Shown here: positions 18,633 through 27,642 of the stretch, in pieces
Layout: each line of letters opens with the position of its first letter
How positions within the stretch are numbered: the stretch's first letter is position 1
DNA from: Methanoregula sp.
GTDB lineage: Archaea; Halobacteriota; Methanomicrobia; Methanomicrobiales; Methanospirillaceae
NCBI RefSeq assembly: GCF_028679125.1
Contig: NZ_JAJRCG010000004.1
Span: 19,017-83,016 of the forward strand
DNA: 64,000 bases
Direction of reading: 5' to 3'
Notes under the pieces: generated by a model
What the model was told of the DNA's origin: nothing
Seen by the model: the letters and a program-made list of their open reading frames with translations, nothing else
The model's database searches: none
Program-made: the position numbers and the translations under genes

Positions 18633-19307
18633 TCATTCTTTCTTTTCGGATTCCGTGGAACTCTTCTGCATGCCGGGATGCCGGATCACGTTGATGACGA
18701 TCGATGCCACGGCCAAGAGGGAAACCCCGATGATCGCATAGACGATCAGGCTGAAGTTCTCCTTGACAATGGGAAGGCTGCCAAAGAAGAACCCGGCAAG
18801 CGTGAACGCACAGACCCAGAGGAAGGCGCCGATAATATTGTAGGTGAGGAACCAGCGGTAGCTCATCCTGCCGACTCCGGCCAGGAATGGCGCGAACGTC
18901 CGGATAAAAGGGATGAACCGCGCGATCACGATGGTGATGCCGCCGTACTGGGTAAAATATTCCCGGGTCCGGTCAAGGTGCTCGGTCCTGACGAAACTGT
19001 ATTTTTTCTCAAGGACTTTCAGGCCGGTGGTGTGCCCGATCCAGTAGTTGACGGTGTCCCCGAGAACCGCTGCGGCAAAGAGGGTGATGAGGAGGATCTC
19101 GATATTGAGATAACCCGCCCCGGCCAGCGTACCGGCCACAAAGAGCAGCGAGTCGCCGGGAAGATACGGCAGGACAACGAGCCCCGTTTCACAGAAGATG
19201 ATCGCGAAGATGATCAGGTACGTCCAGAACCCGTAACCTGCGATGATCCCGGGGAGGTACTTGTCGATATGTAGCACCATGTCGATGAAAATAAACGGCA
19301 GATCCAT
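18633..19307 (-). CDS. DedA/VTT family membrane protein, 224 aa
   Basis: The DedA signature is clear: F-x-E-T-G-L-V-V-L-P-Y-L-P-G-D-S-L-L-F (residues ~39-57) and the second re-entrant motif F-I-P-F-I-R-T-F-A-P-F-L-A-G (about 132-145), which with the preceding A-R forms the conserved A-R-F-I-P motif. About five membrane helices flank these. DedA proteins scramble lipids or flip undecaprenyl-phosphate/lipid carriers in bacteria; the archaeal substrate is unknown. A Ser/Glu/Lys-rich cytosolic tail ends the protein. It is divergent from the membrane protein at 19470. Confidence 0.85.
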   Translation of the reverse strand: MDLPFIFIDMVLHIDKYLPGIIAGYGFWTYLIIFAIIFCETGLVVLPYLPGDSLLFVAGTLAGAGYLNIEILLITLFAAAVLGDTVNYWIGHTTGLKVLEKKYSFVRTEHLDRTREYFTQYGGITIVIARFIPFIRTFAPFLAGVGRMSYRWFLTYNIIGAFLWVCAFTLAGFFFGSLPIVKENFSLIVYAIIGVSLLAVASIVINVIRHPGMQKSSTESEKKE

Positions 19308-19469
19308 TTCCGGATATATCTCTTACGGGATACCATATAAGTTCCATTCGTTCAGGAAACGCCGGCCGGTTGTGCGCGTGATGAGAAACCCGGCCCCGGA
19401 TTTTCTGGTTCAGGATCTATCAATAAATGATATTTATTAAGGCGAACAATAAGGAATACAGGTGGATGT

Positions 19470-20057
19470 ATGAAGACTGTCCATGAACCAACCTATTCCT
19501 TTGTCATACTTACACTCATCCTGATCATCATCGATACCTTCCTTGCCTGGGTATCGGTCACAGTAACGCCGACGGTTGGCAATGGTATGGTCTCGTGGCT
19601 GTATTTTGCTGTTGCGTTCAATGTCCTCTTTACCCTCTGGTTCGGTGGGTATGGCGCAATTGCTGCCTATGCCGGGACCCTTGTCGGTTCCGGGCTTCTG
19701 GTCTCTGATGTGCTCAACCAGCACCCGCTGGTGGCCCTCCTCTGGGCAATGGCCGGTCTCATCCAGGTGCTCATCCCGTTTGCCGCGGTCCGCAGTTTTG
19801 GCGTGGACTTATCGATGAATAACCCGCGCGATTATACCTACGTGCTCCTGTTCGGGGTGATCATCAACAACCTTGTCGGCGCTGCCTGGGCCACCTGGAC
19901 CCTCTCGCTTGCCGAGCCCGTGGCGATGACATCGGTCTTTACGGCCTGGTTCATCGGCAATGCGGCGGTCTGTCTCATCCTTGTCCCCCTTTGCCTCAAG
20001 CTCTTCACGCCCAGGATGGAAAAGAGTAAATTGTACGTGAAGAATTTGTGGGACTGA
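19470..20057 (+). CDS. Multi-pass membrane protein, MASE1/ECF-S-like, 195 aa
   Basis: The protein has about five hydrophobic helices with short loops and a basic C-terminus (K-L-F-T-P-R-M-E-K-S-K). The second and third helices carry G-x-Y-G-A-I-A-A-Y-A-G-T-L-V-G, a pattern seen in MASE1-like sensor domains and in ECF transporter substrate subunits. No signalling domain is attached and no ECF ATPase genes are adjacent. The function is left open. A GGTGGATG-type ribosome site precedes ATG 19470. Confidence 0.55.
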   Translation: MKTVHEPTYSFVILTLILIIIDTFLAWVSVTVTPTVGNGMVSWLYFAVAFNVLFTLWFGGYGAIAAYAGTLVGSGLLVSDVLNQHPLVALLWAMAGLIQVLIPFAAVRSFGVDLSMNNPRDYTYVLLFGVIINNLVGAAWATWTLSLAEPVAMTSVFTAWFIGNAAVCLILVPLCLKLFTPRMEKSKLYVKNLWD

Positions 20058-20256
20058 CCCCGTCTCTTTTTCCCGCCAGTCCCGCTATTGAACGCCGGAA
20101 ATATGCGTGTTTCGCACGCATCTGCCTTCCACGCCACTCCGTTTCCTGTTCGCCGCCCGGAGAAGGGCAACGAGGATCAGGATAGTGGAGAGAAAGGTGG
20201 TCCGGTTTTCCCGGGGTCTTTGATATTGGTGAACGCAAACGAGCGGATTTGGCAGA

Positions 20257-20628
20257 TCACGCGATGAGTTCCTCGTCCCCCGCCTGCCACTTCGGGGCAA
20301 CAATGCAGAGGAAGACGAGATCGCCTGTGCCGGTATTCCGGATGAACTGCCGGGCGCCCGGGGGGATATGGACGATCTGGCCCGGCCGGACGGGTGCTGA
20401 TTCGCCATCGATATGCATCTCCCCGGTGCCATGGAGGATGTAGTAGAGTTCCGTTGAACGCGAAAGCCGGTGGGGGAGGGTTGACTCACGGGCCGGGACG
20501 ATGGCATGGGCGATGCTGCACGAGAGCCCGCCCGTTTCCGGCACCTTGTCGGGATGGAGGAGCTCGCAGAGGATAGAGCGGTCAATGACGCGTTCGTGGG
20601 GGCAGTCGGCACTATCACGGATGAGCAT
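20257..20628 (-). CDS. Cupin domain protein, 123 aa
   Basis: A single small cupin barrel. Motif 1 appears as H-R-L-S-R-S-T-E-L-Y-Y-I-L-H-G-T-G (about residues 53-69) and motif 2 as P-G-Q-I-V-H-I-P-P-G-A-R-Q-F (about 82-95), including the His, Glu and second His that usually bind a metal. Family members are isomerases, oxygenases or sugar/metabolite sensors; no substrate can be inferred. It is divergent from the flavoprotein gene at 20765, with 136 bases between starts. Confidence 0.78.
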   Translation of the reverse strand: MLIRDSADCPHERVIDRSILCELLHPDKVPETGGLSCSIAHAIVPARESTLPHRLSRSTELYYILHGTGEMHIDGESAPVRPGQIVHIPPGARQFIRNTGTGDLVFLCIVAPKWQAGDEELIA

Positions 20629-20764
20629 AATTTCTCATTAGGTGATGGAGATGCCGGCGTATATATGCCCCTCGCATCCCGCAGTATCCCCGGGGATACC
20701 CTGTATCCTCCGGCACAGCACATATTTATCCCGCCCGGCAGGCATCATTACACTAGTGGTTATC

Positions 20765-21433
20765 ATGAAGATCATTGGCATCAACGCGAGCCCGAGGGGC
20801 GAGAAGAGCCAGACCCGCCGCCTTGTGATGGGCGTACTCGAAGGCGCCCGGCAGGCCGGGGCGGATATCACGTTCGTGGACATCTGCGGCCTTGAGATCA
20901 AGTACTGCACGGCCTGTGGCACCTGCTATGCAACGGGCGAGTGCATCCATGACGACGATTTCCCGGCATTGCTGGAGAAGATGCTGGAAGCGGACGGGAT
21001 TGTTCTCGGCTCCCCGAACTATATCAACCAGGTTTCGGGCCAGCTCAAGACCATGCTTGACCGGATGGCGGATGTTGTCCACTGCCAGGCATTCAGCGGC
21101 AAGTACGGCTGTGCGGTCTGCACGGCCGGCGGCTCGTATGCGAACGAGGTGGCGGACTACATGAACATGGCGCTCTCGAATTACGGGGCGATAACTGTCG
21201 GCAAGGTAGGCGTGCATGTCGGGGCTGACCCGCATGCAATTGTCGGCGCTGAAAAGGAAGCCAAGGCGCTCGGCAAGAAGCTGGCTGAAGCGATCAAAAC
21301 GAAGTGGTCCGACCCGGCGCAGGAAGCGATCCTGAAGGAGCGCAAAGAGTACTTCAAGCGCATGATCTCGTTCAACAAGGATCTCTGGAAGCACGAGTAC
21401 GATCACTGGAATGACTTAGGGGAAATGAAGTAA
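20765..21433 (+). CDS. Iron-sulfur flavoprotein family NADPH-dependent FMN reductase, 222 aa
   Basis: The start at 20765 gives the flavodoxin-like beginning MKIIGINASPRG-x-x-S, which binds the FMN phosphate. The Cys cluster C-T-A-C-G-T-C-Y-A-T-G-E-C at about residues 47-59 matches the [4Fe-4S] site of methanogen iron-sulfur flavoproteins. G-S-P-N-Y (~81-85) is the second FMN loop. The C-terminal ~40 residues (K-E-Y-F-K-R-M...) are charged and extend beyond the core. The family carries out electron transfer and O2/peroxide detoxification in methanogens. A TATA-like CATATTTAT at 20729-20737 lies ~28 bases before the ATG. A seven-T run at 21456-21462 could end the transcript. Confidence 0.8.
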   Translation: MKIIGINASPRGEKSQTRRLVMGVLEGARQAGADITFVDICGLEIKYCTACGTCYATGECIHDDDFPALLEKMLEADGIVLGSPNYINQVSGQLKTMLDRMADVVHCQAFSGKYGCAVCTAGGSYANEVADYMNMALSNYGAITVGKVGVHVGADPHAIVGAEKEAKALGKKLAEAIKTKWSDPAQEAILKERKEYFKRMISFNKDLWKHEYDHWNDLGEMK

Positions 21434-21620
21434 TTCCTCTCACCCGCCCACCCCCTTTTTTTGTGTTATTGTATACAGTTTCTTCCGGTACTATCAGGTG
21501 CTGGTTTTTCTCTATCAGCAGGGAGAGGAAGACGCAGGCTGGCAGGGTGAGGGATGCTGGGATCCGGGTGTAGCCCGCAGGCCGTTCACAGAATCCAAAA
21601 AAATATAAAATGCGGATCGT

Positions 21621-22808
21621 TTATGCCGATGTCCGCTTCTTGATCATCTCGAGGGCTTCGAACGCCTCTTTCCGGACCATGACATTGTCATCCGAGAGGA
21701 GACCGGTCAGGTGATCGACCGCCTTCTGGTCGCCTATCTCACCGAGCAGGAGGGCAGCCCGCTTCCGGACATCGCTCTGGTCGTCTTTTAAGACCATGAT
21801 GAGCGGGGTTGTTGCCGGCTGGCCGAGCATCCAGAGGGCTTCCATGGCGCCGGCCCGGGTCCGGCTGTCCCCTTCGCGGAAGACCTGCATGAGCGGGGCG
21901 ATGGCGGGAACCCCGAGGGCTGCAAGCGCCCTGACGGTCTCGATCCGCACCGACCGCTCTGGATCGCCGAGACACTCGATGATCTTCGGGATGGCCCGGG
22001 TATTCCCGATCTGCCCGAGCACATCAATGGCACCCTTCCGGATGCCCGGGGTCTGGTCGCCGAGCGCTGCGATCAGGGAATCGATGGCCGGTTCGCCGAT
22101 CGTGACGAGCGCGAGCGATGCCCTGCGGCATACGTCATCGTTCCTGTCGATCAGCGCCCGGATCAGCGGCTCAATGGCAGGTGCCCCAAGGGAGCAGAGG
22201 GTAGCCATCGCGGACATCCGGACCTTCTCCTGGGGGTCGTTGAGGCATTCGATGAGGGGGGCAACAGCCCGGGCATCCCCGATACGCCCGAAAGCGACCG
22301 CGGCCTCGTGCCGTACGCCGGTATCTGCGTCTTTCAGGGCTTCAATAAGGGCCGGGACCGTCTGGATCTCACCCATCAGGCCGAGCGCCTGGACGGCACC
22401 CCGCCGGATCATCGGGTGGCTGTGTTTGGTGGCCTGGACAAGGGGGCCGATAGAAGGCTCACCGATCAACTGGAGTGCCCGGATCGTCTCCTGCCGGACA
22501 TCATCGCCGGGATCTTCCAGTGCCCCGATAAGGGAATGGACTGCCGGTGCCCCGATCTTGCCGAGCGTATCCGCAGATCCCCGCCGGATGATCCAGTACT
22601 CATCCCTGAGCCCCTGGATCAGCGGCTCGATGAACGGTTCGCCGAGATCGCCAACCGACCTGACGGCCGCCCACCGGGCATCAAGATCCCCCTCGGTAAG
22701 GGCCCGGAGGAGGGTGTCGTAGCGCTCCTTCTGTGCCTGGACACGCGCCGCATCCGCCTCCTCTTTCCCTGACTTGAACAGGTTGAGGAACTTGTTCGCA
22801 AAACTCAT
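21621..22808 (-). CDS. HEAT/PBS-lyase repeat protein, 395 aa
   Basis: About ten to eleven tandem ~31-residue helical repeats of the form D-x-x-V-R-x-x-A-A-x-A-L-G-x-I-G-x-x-x-A-h-x-x-L-I fill residues ~45-390. These are PBS-lyase-type HEAT repeats, which make a curved protein-binding solenoid. The N-terminal ~35 residues are charged and helical (S-G-K-E-E-A-D-A-A-R-V-Q). ATG 22808 is chosen over the upstream frame, which adds 13 unlike residues. It probably acts as a scaffold or phosphorylation-linked partner; no partner is identified by context. It is a single gene. Confidence 0.82.
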   Translation of the reverse strand: MSFANKFLNLFKSGKEEADAARVQAQKERYDTLLRALTEGDLDARWAAVRSVGDLGEPFIEPLIQGLRDEYWIIRRGSADTLGKIGAPAVHSLIGALEDPGDDVRQETIRALQLIGEPSIGPLVQATKHSHPMIRRGAVQALGLMGEIQTVPALIEALKDADTGVRHEAAVAFGRIGDARAVAPLIECLNDPQEKVRMSAMATLCSLGAPAIEPLIRALIDRNDDVCRRASLALVTIGEPAIDSLIAALGDQTPGIRKGAIDVLGQIGNTRAIPKIIECLGDPERSVRIETVRALAALGVPAIAPLMQVFREGDSRTRAGAMEALWMLGQPATTPLIMVLKDDQSDVRKRAALLLGEIGDQKAVDHLTGLLSDDNVMVRKEAFEALEMIKKRTSA

Positions 22809-22929
22809 ATGATTTCTCCGAACGAATATTAGAATAAAATCATTCAAATAGGTATCGGATACGAAATTACCGGAATTCCGGTATTTCCGCCCGATATTTT
22901 TTAAAAAAAAGGGGAATTTTTACGATTTT

Positions 22930-23853
22930 TTACGATGCGTAACCCACGGTGAACTGGGTTGTTCCCGAGGTGGTTTTCGGGACATCGTAGGCATAGAGAG
23001 TATAGGTCCCGGTTGGCATGGTGTTGTCCAGGGTATAGGCGAAGTTCCAGTTCTTGTTTGCCTGGACGGAGAAGGTTCCCAGGGTAACGCCACCGGCATA
23101 CTGGCCCGGCCCGTATAATACGAGCTGGACCGTCGTGGCGCCGGTGGTACAGAGGCCGGAAAACTGGAGGGTGTTTCCTCTCGCAGCGGCATAACTGTTT
23201 GAGATAACGGTGACTTTCCCTCCGCCGATGACCTGGAACTCTTTCTTAACTGTTACCATATTATCCGGATCGGTGACAACGATGATGTACGTCCCCGAAA
23301 GGAGTTTTGTTCCCGGGTTCCACGTATAACTCCATCCCCCGAGAGTACCCACATCCGGCTGGGCGATAGAGACGCCGTTCTCATATGCTCCCGCCCCGTA
23401 CATGGTCAGCAGCACGTTTTTACACCCTTCCGCCGTCCCGGAGAGGATCATCGAATCCCCGATGATCATCTGTTCCCTGCCCAGTATCAGGGTTATGGAT
23501 ACCGGCAATGCGGACGATCCGGATGACGGGGTCGTTGCTGTGACACTGCCCGGAGTACTCGCAGCTGTTTCGGGAGTTAACGCAATAAATACATTGTTCT
23601 GGCCGGAGGACACGGTCATGACAGTCGACCAGCTCTGGTAGCCGGTATACCGGATCTCAAGGGTATGGTTCCCGGGTTCGATGCCGGTCAGGGTGCTGGG
23701 TGTTGTTCCCCGGAACTGGGAATCAAGATAGACCTGGGCACCCGTGGGGGAAGACGTGAACTGGATGGTTCCTTTTTCCGCAGGCGTTTCATTGACACAA
23801 CCCGCCAGAAAGATAAAAAAAATCAATGGCAAAATGATTATTTTTCGGATCAT
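22930..23853 (-). CDS. PEGA domain lipoprotein, 307 aa
   Basis: The start at 23853 gives a lipoprotein signal with lipobox F-L-A-G-C at about residues 15-19. A PEGA domain follows (G-T-I-Q-F-T-S-S-P-T-G-A-Q-V-Y-L-D, about 28-44, through residue ~92), a small beta domain common on archaeal surface proteins. A Thr/Ser/Pro-rich linker leads to two repeated beta-sandwich modules (about 125-210 and 215-305), each with an L-x-x-Y-G-x-G-x-Y-x-x-G-V pattern, probably an internal duplication. It is likely displayed on the cell surface. The 3' end is followed by an A-rich strand (T-rich in the transcript) near 22905. Confidence 0.75.
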   Translation of the reverse strand: MIRKIIILPLIFFIFLAGCVNETPAEKGTIQFTSSPTGAQVYLDSQFRGTTPSTLTGIEPGNHTLEIRYTGYQSWSTVMTVSSGQNNVFIALTPETAASTPGSVTATTPSSGSSALPVSITLILGREQMIIGDSMILSGTAEGCKNVLLTMYGAGAYENGVSIAQPDVGTLGGWSYTWNPGTKLLSGTYIIVVTDPDNMVTVKKEFQVIGGGKVTVISNSYAAARGNTLQFSGLCTTGATTVQLVLYGPGQYAGGVTLGTFSVQANKNWNFAYTLDNTMPTGTYTLYAYDVPKTTSGTTQFTVGYAS

Positions 23854-23935
23854 GGTGTGGATCTCCCTCTCACGATAACCGTCATTCCGGAGCGATATAT
23901 AGATTTGCAACCGGTTCCGGGGATTTTTTAAGGGG

Positions 23936-24841
23936 TCAGCGGCAGGTTTCGATAAGGCCGAGGATATCCTTTGCGAGGGCGATGCTCTTCTCCTCGTCCA
24001 CCATCAGGGTGTCGAACCGCACCGAATGGCTCACTGCCACCGGGTCGCGGATATCCTGCACGAAGACGTCCGTCAGGCCGCCATAACAGTTGAATGTCCC
24101 GATCGAGTTCGGCTCATAATCCGCCGCTTTCATGAGGGCTGCGGCCGGGCCGCTCACCGGGCCATCGCCAATGAACGGGCTGACCGCGATCACGATCTTG
24201 CCCTTTATTGCATCTTTTATCCCTTCGCAGGTAAGGATGGGAAGGATGCTCGTGATCGGGTTTGAAGGGCCGATCACGACCGCGTCGCTTGCCTCGATCG
24301 CTTCCAGCGCTTCCGGTGTTGCCACCGGGGGTTCGTTGAAACTCCGCACGACCTCATGGATATCGATTTTGCCCCGGGCCCGGACCCAGTACTCCTGGTA
24401 GTCGATGTAGCCAATGTCCGTCTTCACCTGCGTGGTGACCTCGGTATCGGTCATGGGAAGGACGGTCTCGCGGACCCCGTACCGCTCGCAGAGGATCTTG
24501 GTGACGTTGGTCAGCCGCATCCCGTTCCGGAGCATCTCCCCGCGGGCGATGTGCACGGCCCGGTCCTTGTCCCCGATACCGATATACTCGTCGATGCCGA
24601 GATTCTTTACCTCCTCGTGGGTGGTGAAGGTGTCGCTCCGGATGCCCCACCAGGTGTCCGTGTTGAGGATACCGGCGAAGAGATACATGACGGTATCGAC
24701 ATCCGGCGAGATGTGATTGCCCGAGATCCAGACATCCTCGGCGGTGTTGACGATCACCGCAATCTCGTGCCGGTCCATCACTTTCTGCATACCCCGCAGG
24801 AGTTTCGGCGTGCCGGTCCCGCCCGACAGGAAGGTAATCAT
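23936..24841 (-). CDS. cofD: 2-phospho-L-lactate transferase CofD, 301 aa
   Basis: The N-terminus [17 protein letters not shown] and the [19 protein letters not shown] segment (about residues 32-50) are diagnostic of CofD. It joins lactyl (or phosphoenolpyruvyl) diphospho-guanosine to Fo, making F420-0, the core of coenzyme F420, the hydride carrier of methanogenesis. The full length is present. It is divergent from the HD-domain gene with 39 bases between starts. The cofH genes in this window (53380 and 54931) act earlier in the same pathway but are 29 kb away. Confidence 0.95.
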   Translation of the reverse strand: MITFLSGGTGTPKLLRGMQKVMDRHEIAVIVNTAEDVWISGNHISPDVDTVMYLFAGILNTDTWWGIRSDTFTTHEEVKNLGIDEYIGIGDKDRAVHIARGEMLRNGMRLTNVTKILCERYGVRETVLPMTDTEVTTQVKTDIGYIDYQEYWVRARGKIDIHEVVRSFNEPPVATPEALEAIEASDAVVIGPSNPITSILPILTCEGIKDAIKGKIVIAVSPFIGDGPVSGPAAALMKAADYEPNSIGTFNCYGGLTDVFVQDIRDPVAVSHSVRFDTLMVDEEKSIALAKDILGLIETCR

Positions 24842-24880
24842 TACTCAATACTTTTATGCGATGTATATGAAGATTCTTTA

Positions 24881-26086
24881 GTGAACCTGAAGATCATCAA
24901 GGACCCGGTCCATGGCTATATCGAGGTAGAGGACTACGCCCTCCGGCTGCTCGACTCGCCCGTGCTCCAGCGCCTCCGCTATGTCCGCCAGCTCGGGTTC
25001 TCGTTCCTCGTATACCCGGGTGCCAACCACACGCGCTTCGAGCACTCGCTGGGAACCATGTTCCTTGCCGATGTTGCCGGCCGCAGGTTCCAGCTGCCCG
25101 AAGATGAGCAGCGGCTCGTGGTTACCGCCGCCCTTCTCCACGATATCGGCCACGGACCGTTTTCGCACGCGTGCGAGCCCCTGATGGAGCAGTACCTCCA
25201 CCGCACCCACGATGAGATCGACCCGATCATCGATGAATGCGCCGGGTCCCTGCTCCGCGAGGCGGGTGTGGACCCCGCGGAGCTCTGCAGTGTGGTGAAA
25301 GGGAAGCATCCGCTATCAGGTATTATCCATGGGGATTTCGATGTGGACCGGATGGATTACCTGCTCCGTGACGCTTACTATACTGGCGCCCCGTACGGCA
25401 CGGTCGATGCCCAGCGGCTGATCCGGCACCTGATCCGGTACCCTGACGGGACCGTGCTGGACGAGAACGGGGTGAATGCCGCAGAATCGCTCCTGATCGC
25501 CCGGACCCTGATGCGCCCGACCGTCTATTATCACCACGTGAGCCGGATCGGTGAGAGCATGTTCCAGCTGGCGGCGCTGGAGCACTGTGCCGGCCTCACA
25601 GAGGAGGAGATACCGCAGTTCCTCCGGATGGATGACGCGGGGTGCATGCATGCCCTGCGCACCTCCCCGGATGCGGTTGCCCGTGACCTCACGCTCCGGT
25701 TGTACGAGCGCAGGCTGTACAAGAGGGCGGTCTATGCCGGCAGCGACCAGGTGAACAGCGCTACCTTCCAGGATGGTCTCTCCCTGGAAAAATCCCGGGA
25801 GATTGCGGCCCGGATCGCCGGGCTGGCGGGAATCCGGCCGGAGGACGTGCTCGTGGACATCCCGCCGATTCCCCATGAGATGTCCCTTGGTGTCCGTGTA
25901 CAGAGCCGCAATGCGATAACGAATTTTGAGGAGCTCTCTCCCCGTATCCGCACGCTCAACATGACCCGGCGCGAGCAGTGGCGCCTCGGTGTCTACACGC
26001 TTCCGGAGCACCGGGAGATCGTGACCGATGCCGCGTGCGAGATCCTGCATATCCGGAAACCGACACGGCAGGACACGCTGTTTTAA
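24881..26086 (+). CDS. HD-domain phosphohydrolase (dNTPase/SAMHD1-like), 401 aa
   Basis: The start is a GTG at 24881, giving (M)NLKIIKDPVHGYI, the common beginning of this family. The metal ligands are H-T-R-F-E-H-S-L-G (about residues 50-57), the H87-D88 pair in L-L-H-D-I-G-H-G-P-F-S-H, and the distal Asp in D-F-D-V-D-R-M-D-Y-L. These hydrolases cleave nucleotide phosphates, often dNTPs to the nucleoside. A TATA-like CTTTTATG at 24851-24858 is about 25-30 bases before the GTG. The frame stays open upstream through the antisense of cofD, which is a shadow. Possibly a nucleotide-pool or antiviral enzyme; this is inference. Confidence 0.85.
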   Translation: MNLKIIKDPVHGYIEVEDYALRLLDSPVLQRLRYVRQLGFSFLVYPGANHTRFEHSLGTMFLADVAGRRFQLPEDEQRLVVTAALLHDIGHGPFSHACEPLMEQYLHRTHDEIDPIIDECAGSLLREAGVDPAELCSVVKGKHPLSGIIHGDFDVDRMDYLLRDAYYTGAPYGTVDAQRLIRHLIRYPDGTVLDENGVNAAESLLIARTLMRPTVYYHHVSRIGESMFQLAALEHCAGLTEEEIPQFLRMDDAGCMHALRTSPDAVARDLTLRLYERRLYKRAVYAGSDQVNSATFQDGLSLEKSREIAARIAGLAGIRPEDVLVDIPPIPHEMSLGVRVQSRNAITNFEELSPRIRTLNMTRREQWRLGVYTLPEHREIVTDAACEILHIRKPTRQDTLF

Positions 26087-26164
26087 CCCGTAAACCGCCG
26101 GTATCCTGGTATACCGGGGCAAAAATCCCACGGGAGTCTCCCGCGCGGCTCGTGAATAAACAAT

Positions 26165-26172
26165 AATATATT
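26165..26172 (+). promoter_or_regulatory. TATA box for the lipoprotein/coil gene pair
   Basis: AATATATT in a short AT-rich gap, about 25 bases before the ATG at 26195, giving a near-leaderless transcript for the two-gene unit. Confidence 0.5.
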
Positions 26173-26194
26173 ACGGTTCCCTAACACTCCCCAT

Positions 26195-26686
26195 ATGCAA
26201 CACACAGTCCTTGCTGCCATCCTGCTCGTTATTGCATGCGTCATGATGGCCGGGTGCTCCGGGAGCCAGGGCACTGCAGCGACGGCAACCCCCACGGCGG
26301 CTTCGGTCACCCCCGGCGCCCCTGCAGCCACGGCAGTGGTTACGACCACTCAGCAACCCACGTTCGCGCTGGGCGACCATTATCTCCAGAAGTCGTACTC
26401 CTTCCAGAGCGAGAAGGATGTGCGGACCGAGCAGTTCCGCGTGGACAACCCTTCATGGGGGATCGACATCGTTGTCCTCCCGCTCAATGACGACCCGCAG
26501 TATTGCTGGTTTGAGATGACGGTGACCAACATGGACAACGGCCAGAACGATACCTACGGGTACGGCCGATCCTATGTGTACGAGAAGCACCAGCAGTTCC
26601 CGATGTATGTCACCGGGCCCTATACGATCGAGATGAAAGGCAACCGGGTCAAGGTGGATGTGACCGCCGCAAAGCGGAACCCGTGA
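26195..26686 (+). CDS. Secreted lipoprotein, hypothetical, 163 aa
   Basis: A lipoprotein signal is visible (hydrophobic L-A-A-I-L-L-V-I-A-C-V-M-M-A-G-C, residues ~6-21, lipobox M-A-G-C). An Ala/Thr/Pro-rich linker runs to about residue 53. The remaining ~110 residues make a single beta-rich domain, not recognised, with a Tyr-rich end. A TATA box (AATATATT, 26165-26172) lies 23-30 bases before the ATG. The next gene starts 13 bases after its stop, with a GGAG ribosome site, so the two are co-transcribed. Confidence 0.65.
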   Translation: MQHTVLAAILLVIACVMMAGCSGSQGTAATATPTAASVTPGAPAATAVVTTTQQPTFALGDHYLQKSYSFQSEKDVRTEQFRVDNPSWGIDIVVLPLNDDPQYCWFEMTVTNMDNGQNDTYGYGRSYVYEKHQQFPMYVTGPYTIEMKGNRVKVDVTAAKRNP

Positions 26687-26699
26687 AAGGAGAAGAACC

Positions 26700-27143
26700 A
26701 TGTCTGAAGATATACTGGTAATTGTCTGCGGCGTTGTCGTCATTGTTGTCGCCATTGCCGTTGCGTTAGGAAGTCTCCGCCGCGCGGAGCGGAAAATGCA
26801 CGAGAGCACCCACAAGTTCAAGGTATATTCGGATCTCCTCAATGCGATCACCGAACTGAATCTTTCGGGCGACGATCCCTACAAGGTGGATATCGCGAAG
26901 AAGAACCTTGCCATGACCCTCAACCGGCTCAATCTCGTGGGAAGCACGGGGGTTCTCCGGAGCACCAACGACCTGCTGGACTTCTTCAATGAGTACAAGG
27001 ACAAGAACCTCGATACCCTCAGGCTCCATAATATCCTCAATACGCTCGTCATCGAGGCCCGCCGCGATCTCAACCCGGAGCATGCCCAGAAGATTGAGGA
27101 TGCTCAGGTCCGGTACCGCTTCTTTGCGCCGGTGAAGAAGTAG
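26700..27143 (+). CDS. Single-pass membrane protein with helical domain, 147 aa
   Basis: Not recognised. Residues 5-24 form a membrane helix (I-L-V-I-V-C-G-V-V-V-I-V-V-A-I-A-V-A-L). The rest is cytosolic, charged and strongly helical with a heptad-like pattern (about 30-115), suggesting a coiled coil or helical bundle. A strong AAAGGAG site precedes the ATG. It follows the lipoprotein gene by 13 bases, so the pair probably forms one envelope-associated unit with one protein on each side of the membrane. Confidence 0.6.
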   Translation: MSEDILVIVCGVVVIVVAIAVALGSLRRAERKMHESTHKFKVYSDLLNAITELNLSGDDPYKVDIAKKNLAMTLNRLNLVGSTGVLRSTNDLLDFFNEYKDKNLDTLRLHNILNTLVIEARRDLNPEHAQKIEDAQVRYRFFAPVKK

Positions 27144-27642
27144 ATCCCGCCATCTCCAAATCTCTTTTTATTTCCTGGAGAGATCCAGGTTCAGATGAAA
27201 TTATTCCCCACTCCTGCACCCCCCTTCGCCCGACAGGGATAGAGCGCAGTGCGATGCCATTGCATCAGCCGAAAATCTCCTTCCGTTACGGGTTCCATCA
27301 TCGCAGCGTGGGGATGCCCCGGCGCGTGGAGGGGGTCGGCCACATTATTTACGTTCTGGAAAAGACGGTACAGCAGGGAACCAAGCGTCGTATTTTTTGG
27401 GTACTGTCCGCTTCCCGGTACCTGAACCAATCCCAAAAAAGTGGTCCGACCCCCTACATCACATTTCCGGTTTTGCACAAAAATCGCAAAAATTACCCCG
27501 GAGAATCCCGGGTATGTAGCATGGGGTATTGGAGGGGGTCGGGCACAAAAATTGGTGCCGGGTGTGAGCCGTAACACTATGGCACAAACTCTTTTTGTCC
27601 CCGCTCCGACATTGGTATGAAAGGAGAGGCGGTTTGGCAGCC
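27144..27642 (+). other. Non-coding gap of about 500 bases
   Basis: No credible gene on either strand. A T-run at 27165-27170 could end the preceding transcript. The string GGAGGGGGTCGG occurs twice (about 27328-27339 and 27531-27542), with a related inverted copy (GTCCGACCCCCTA) near 27444-27456. The ubiX promoter should lie in the right half (CTCTTTTTG around 27590). The purpose of the G-rich repeats is unknown. Confidence 0.4.
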
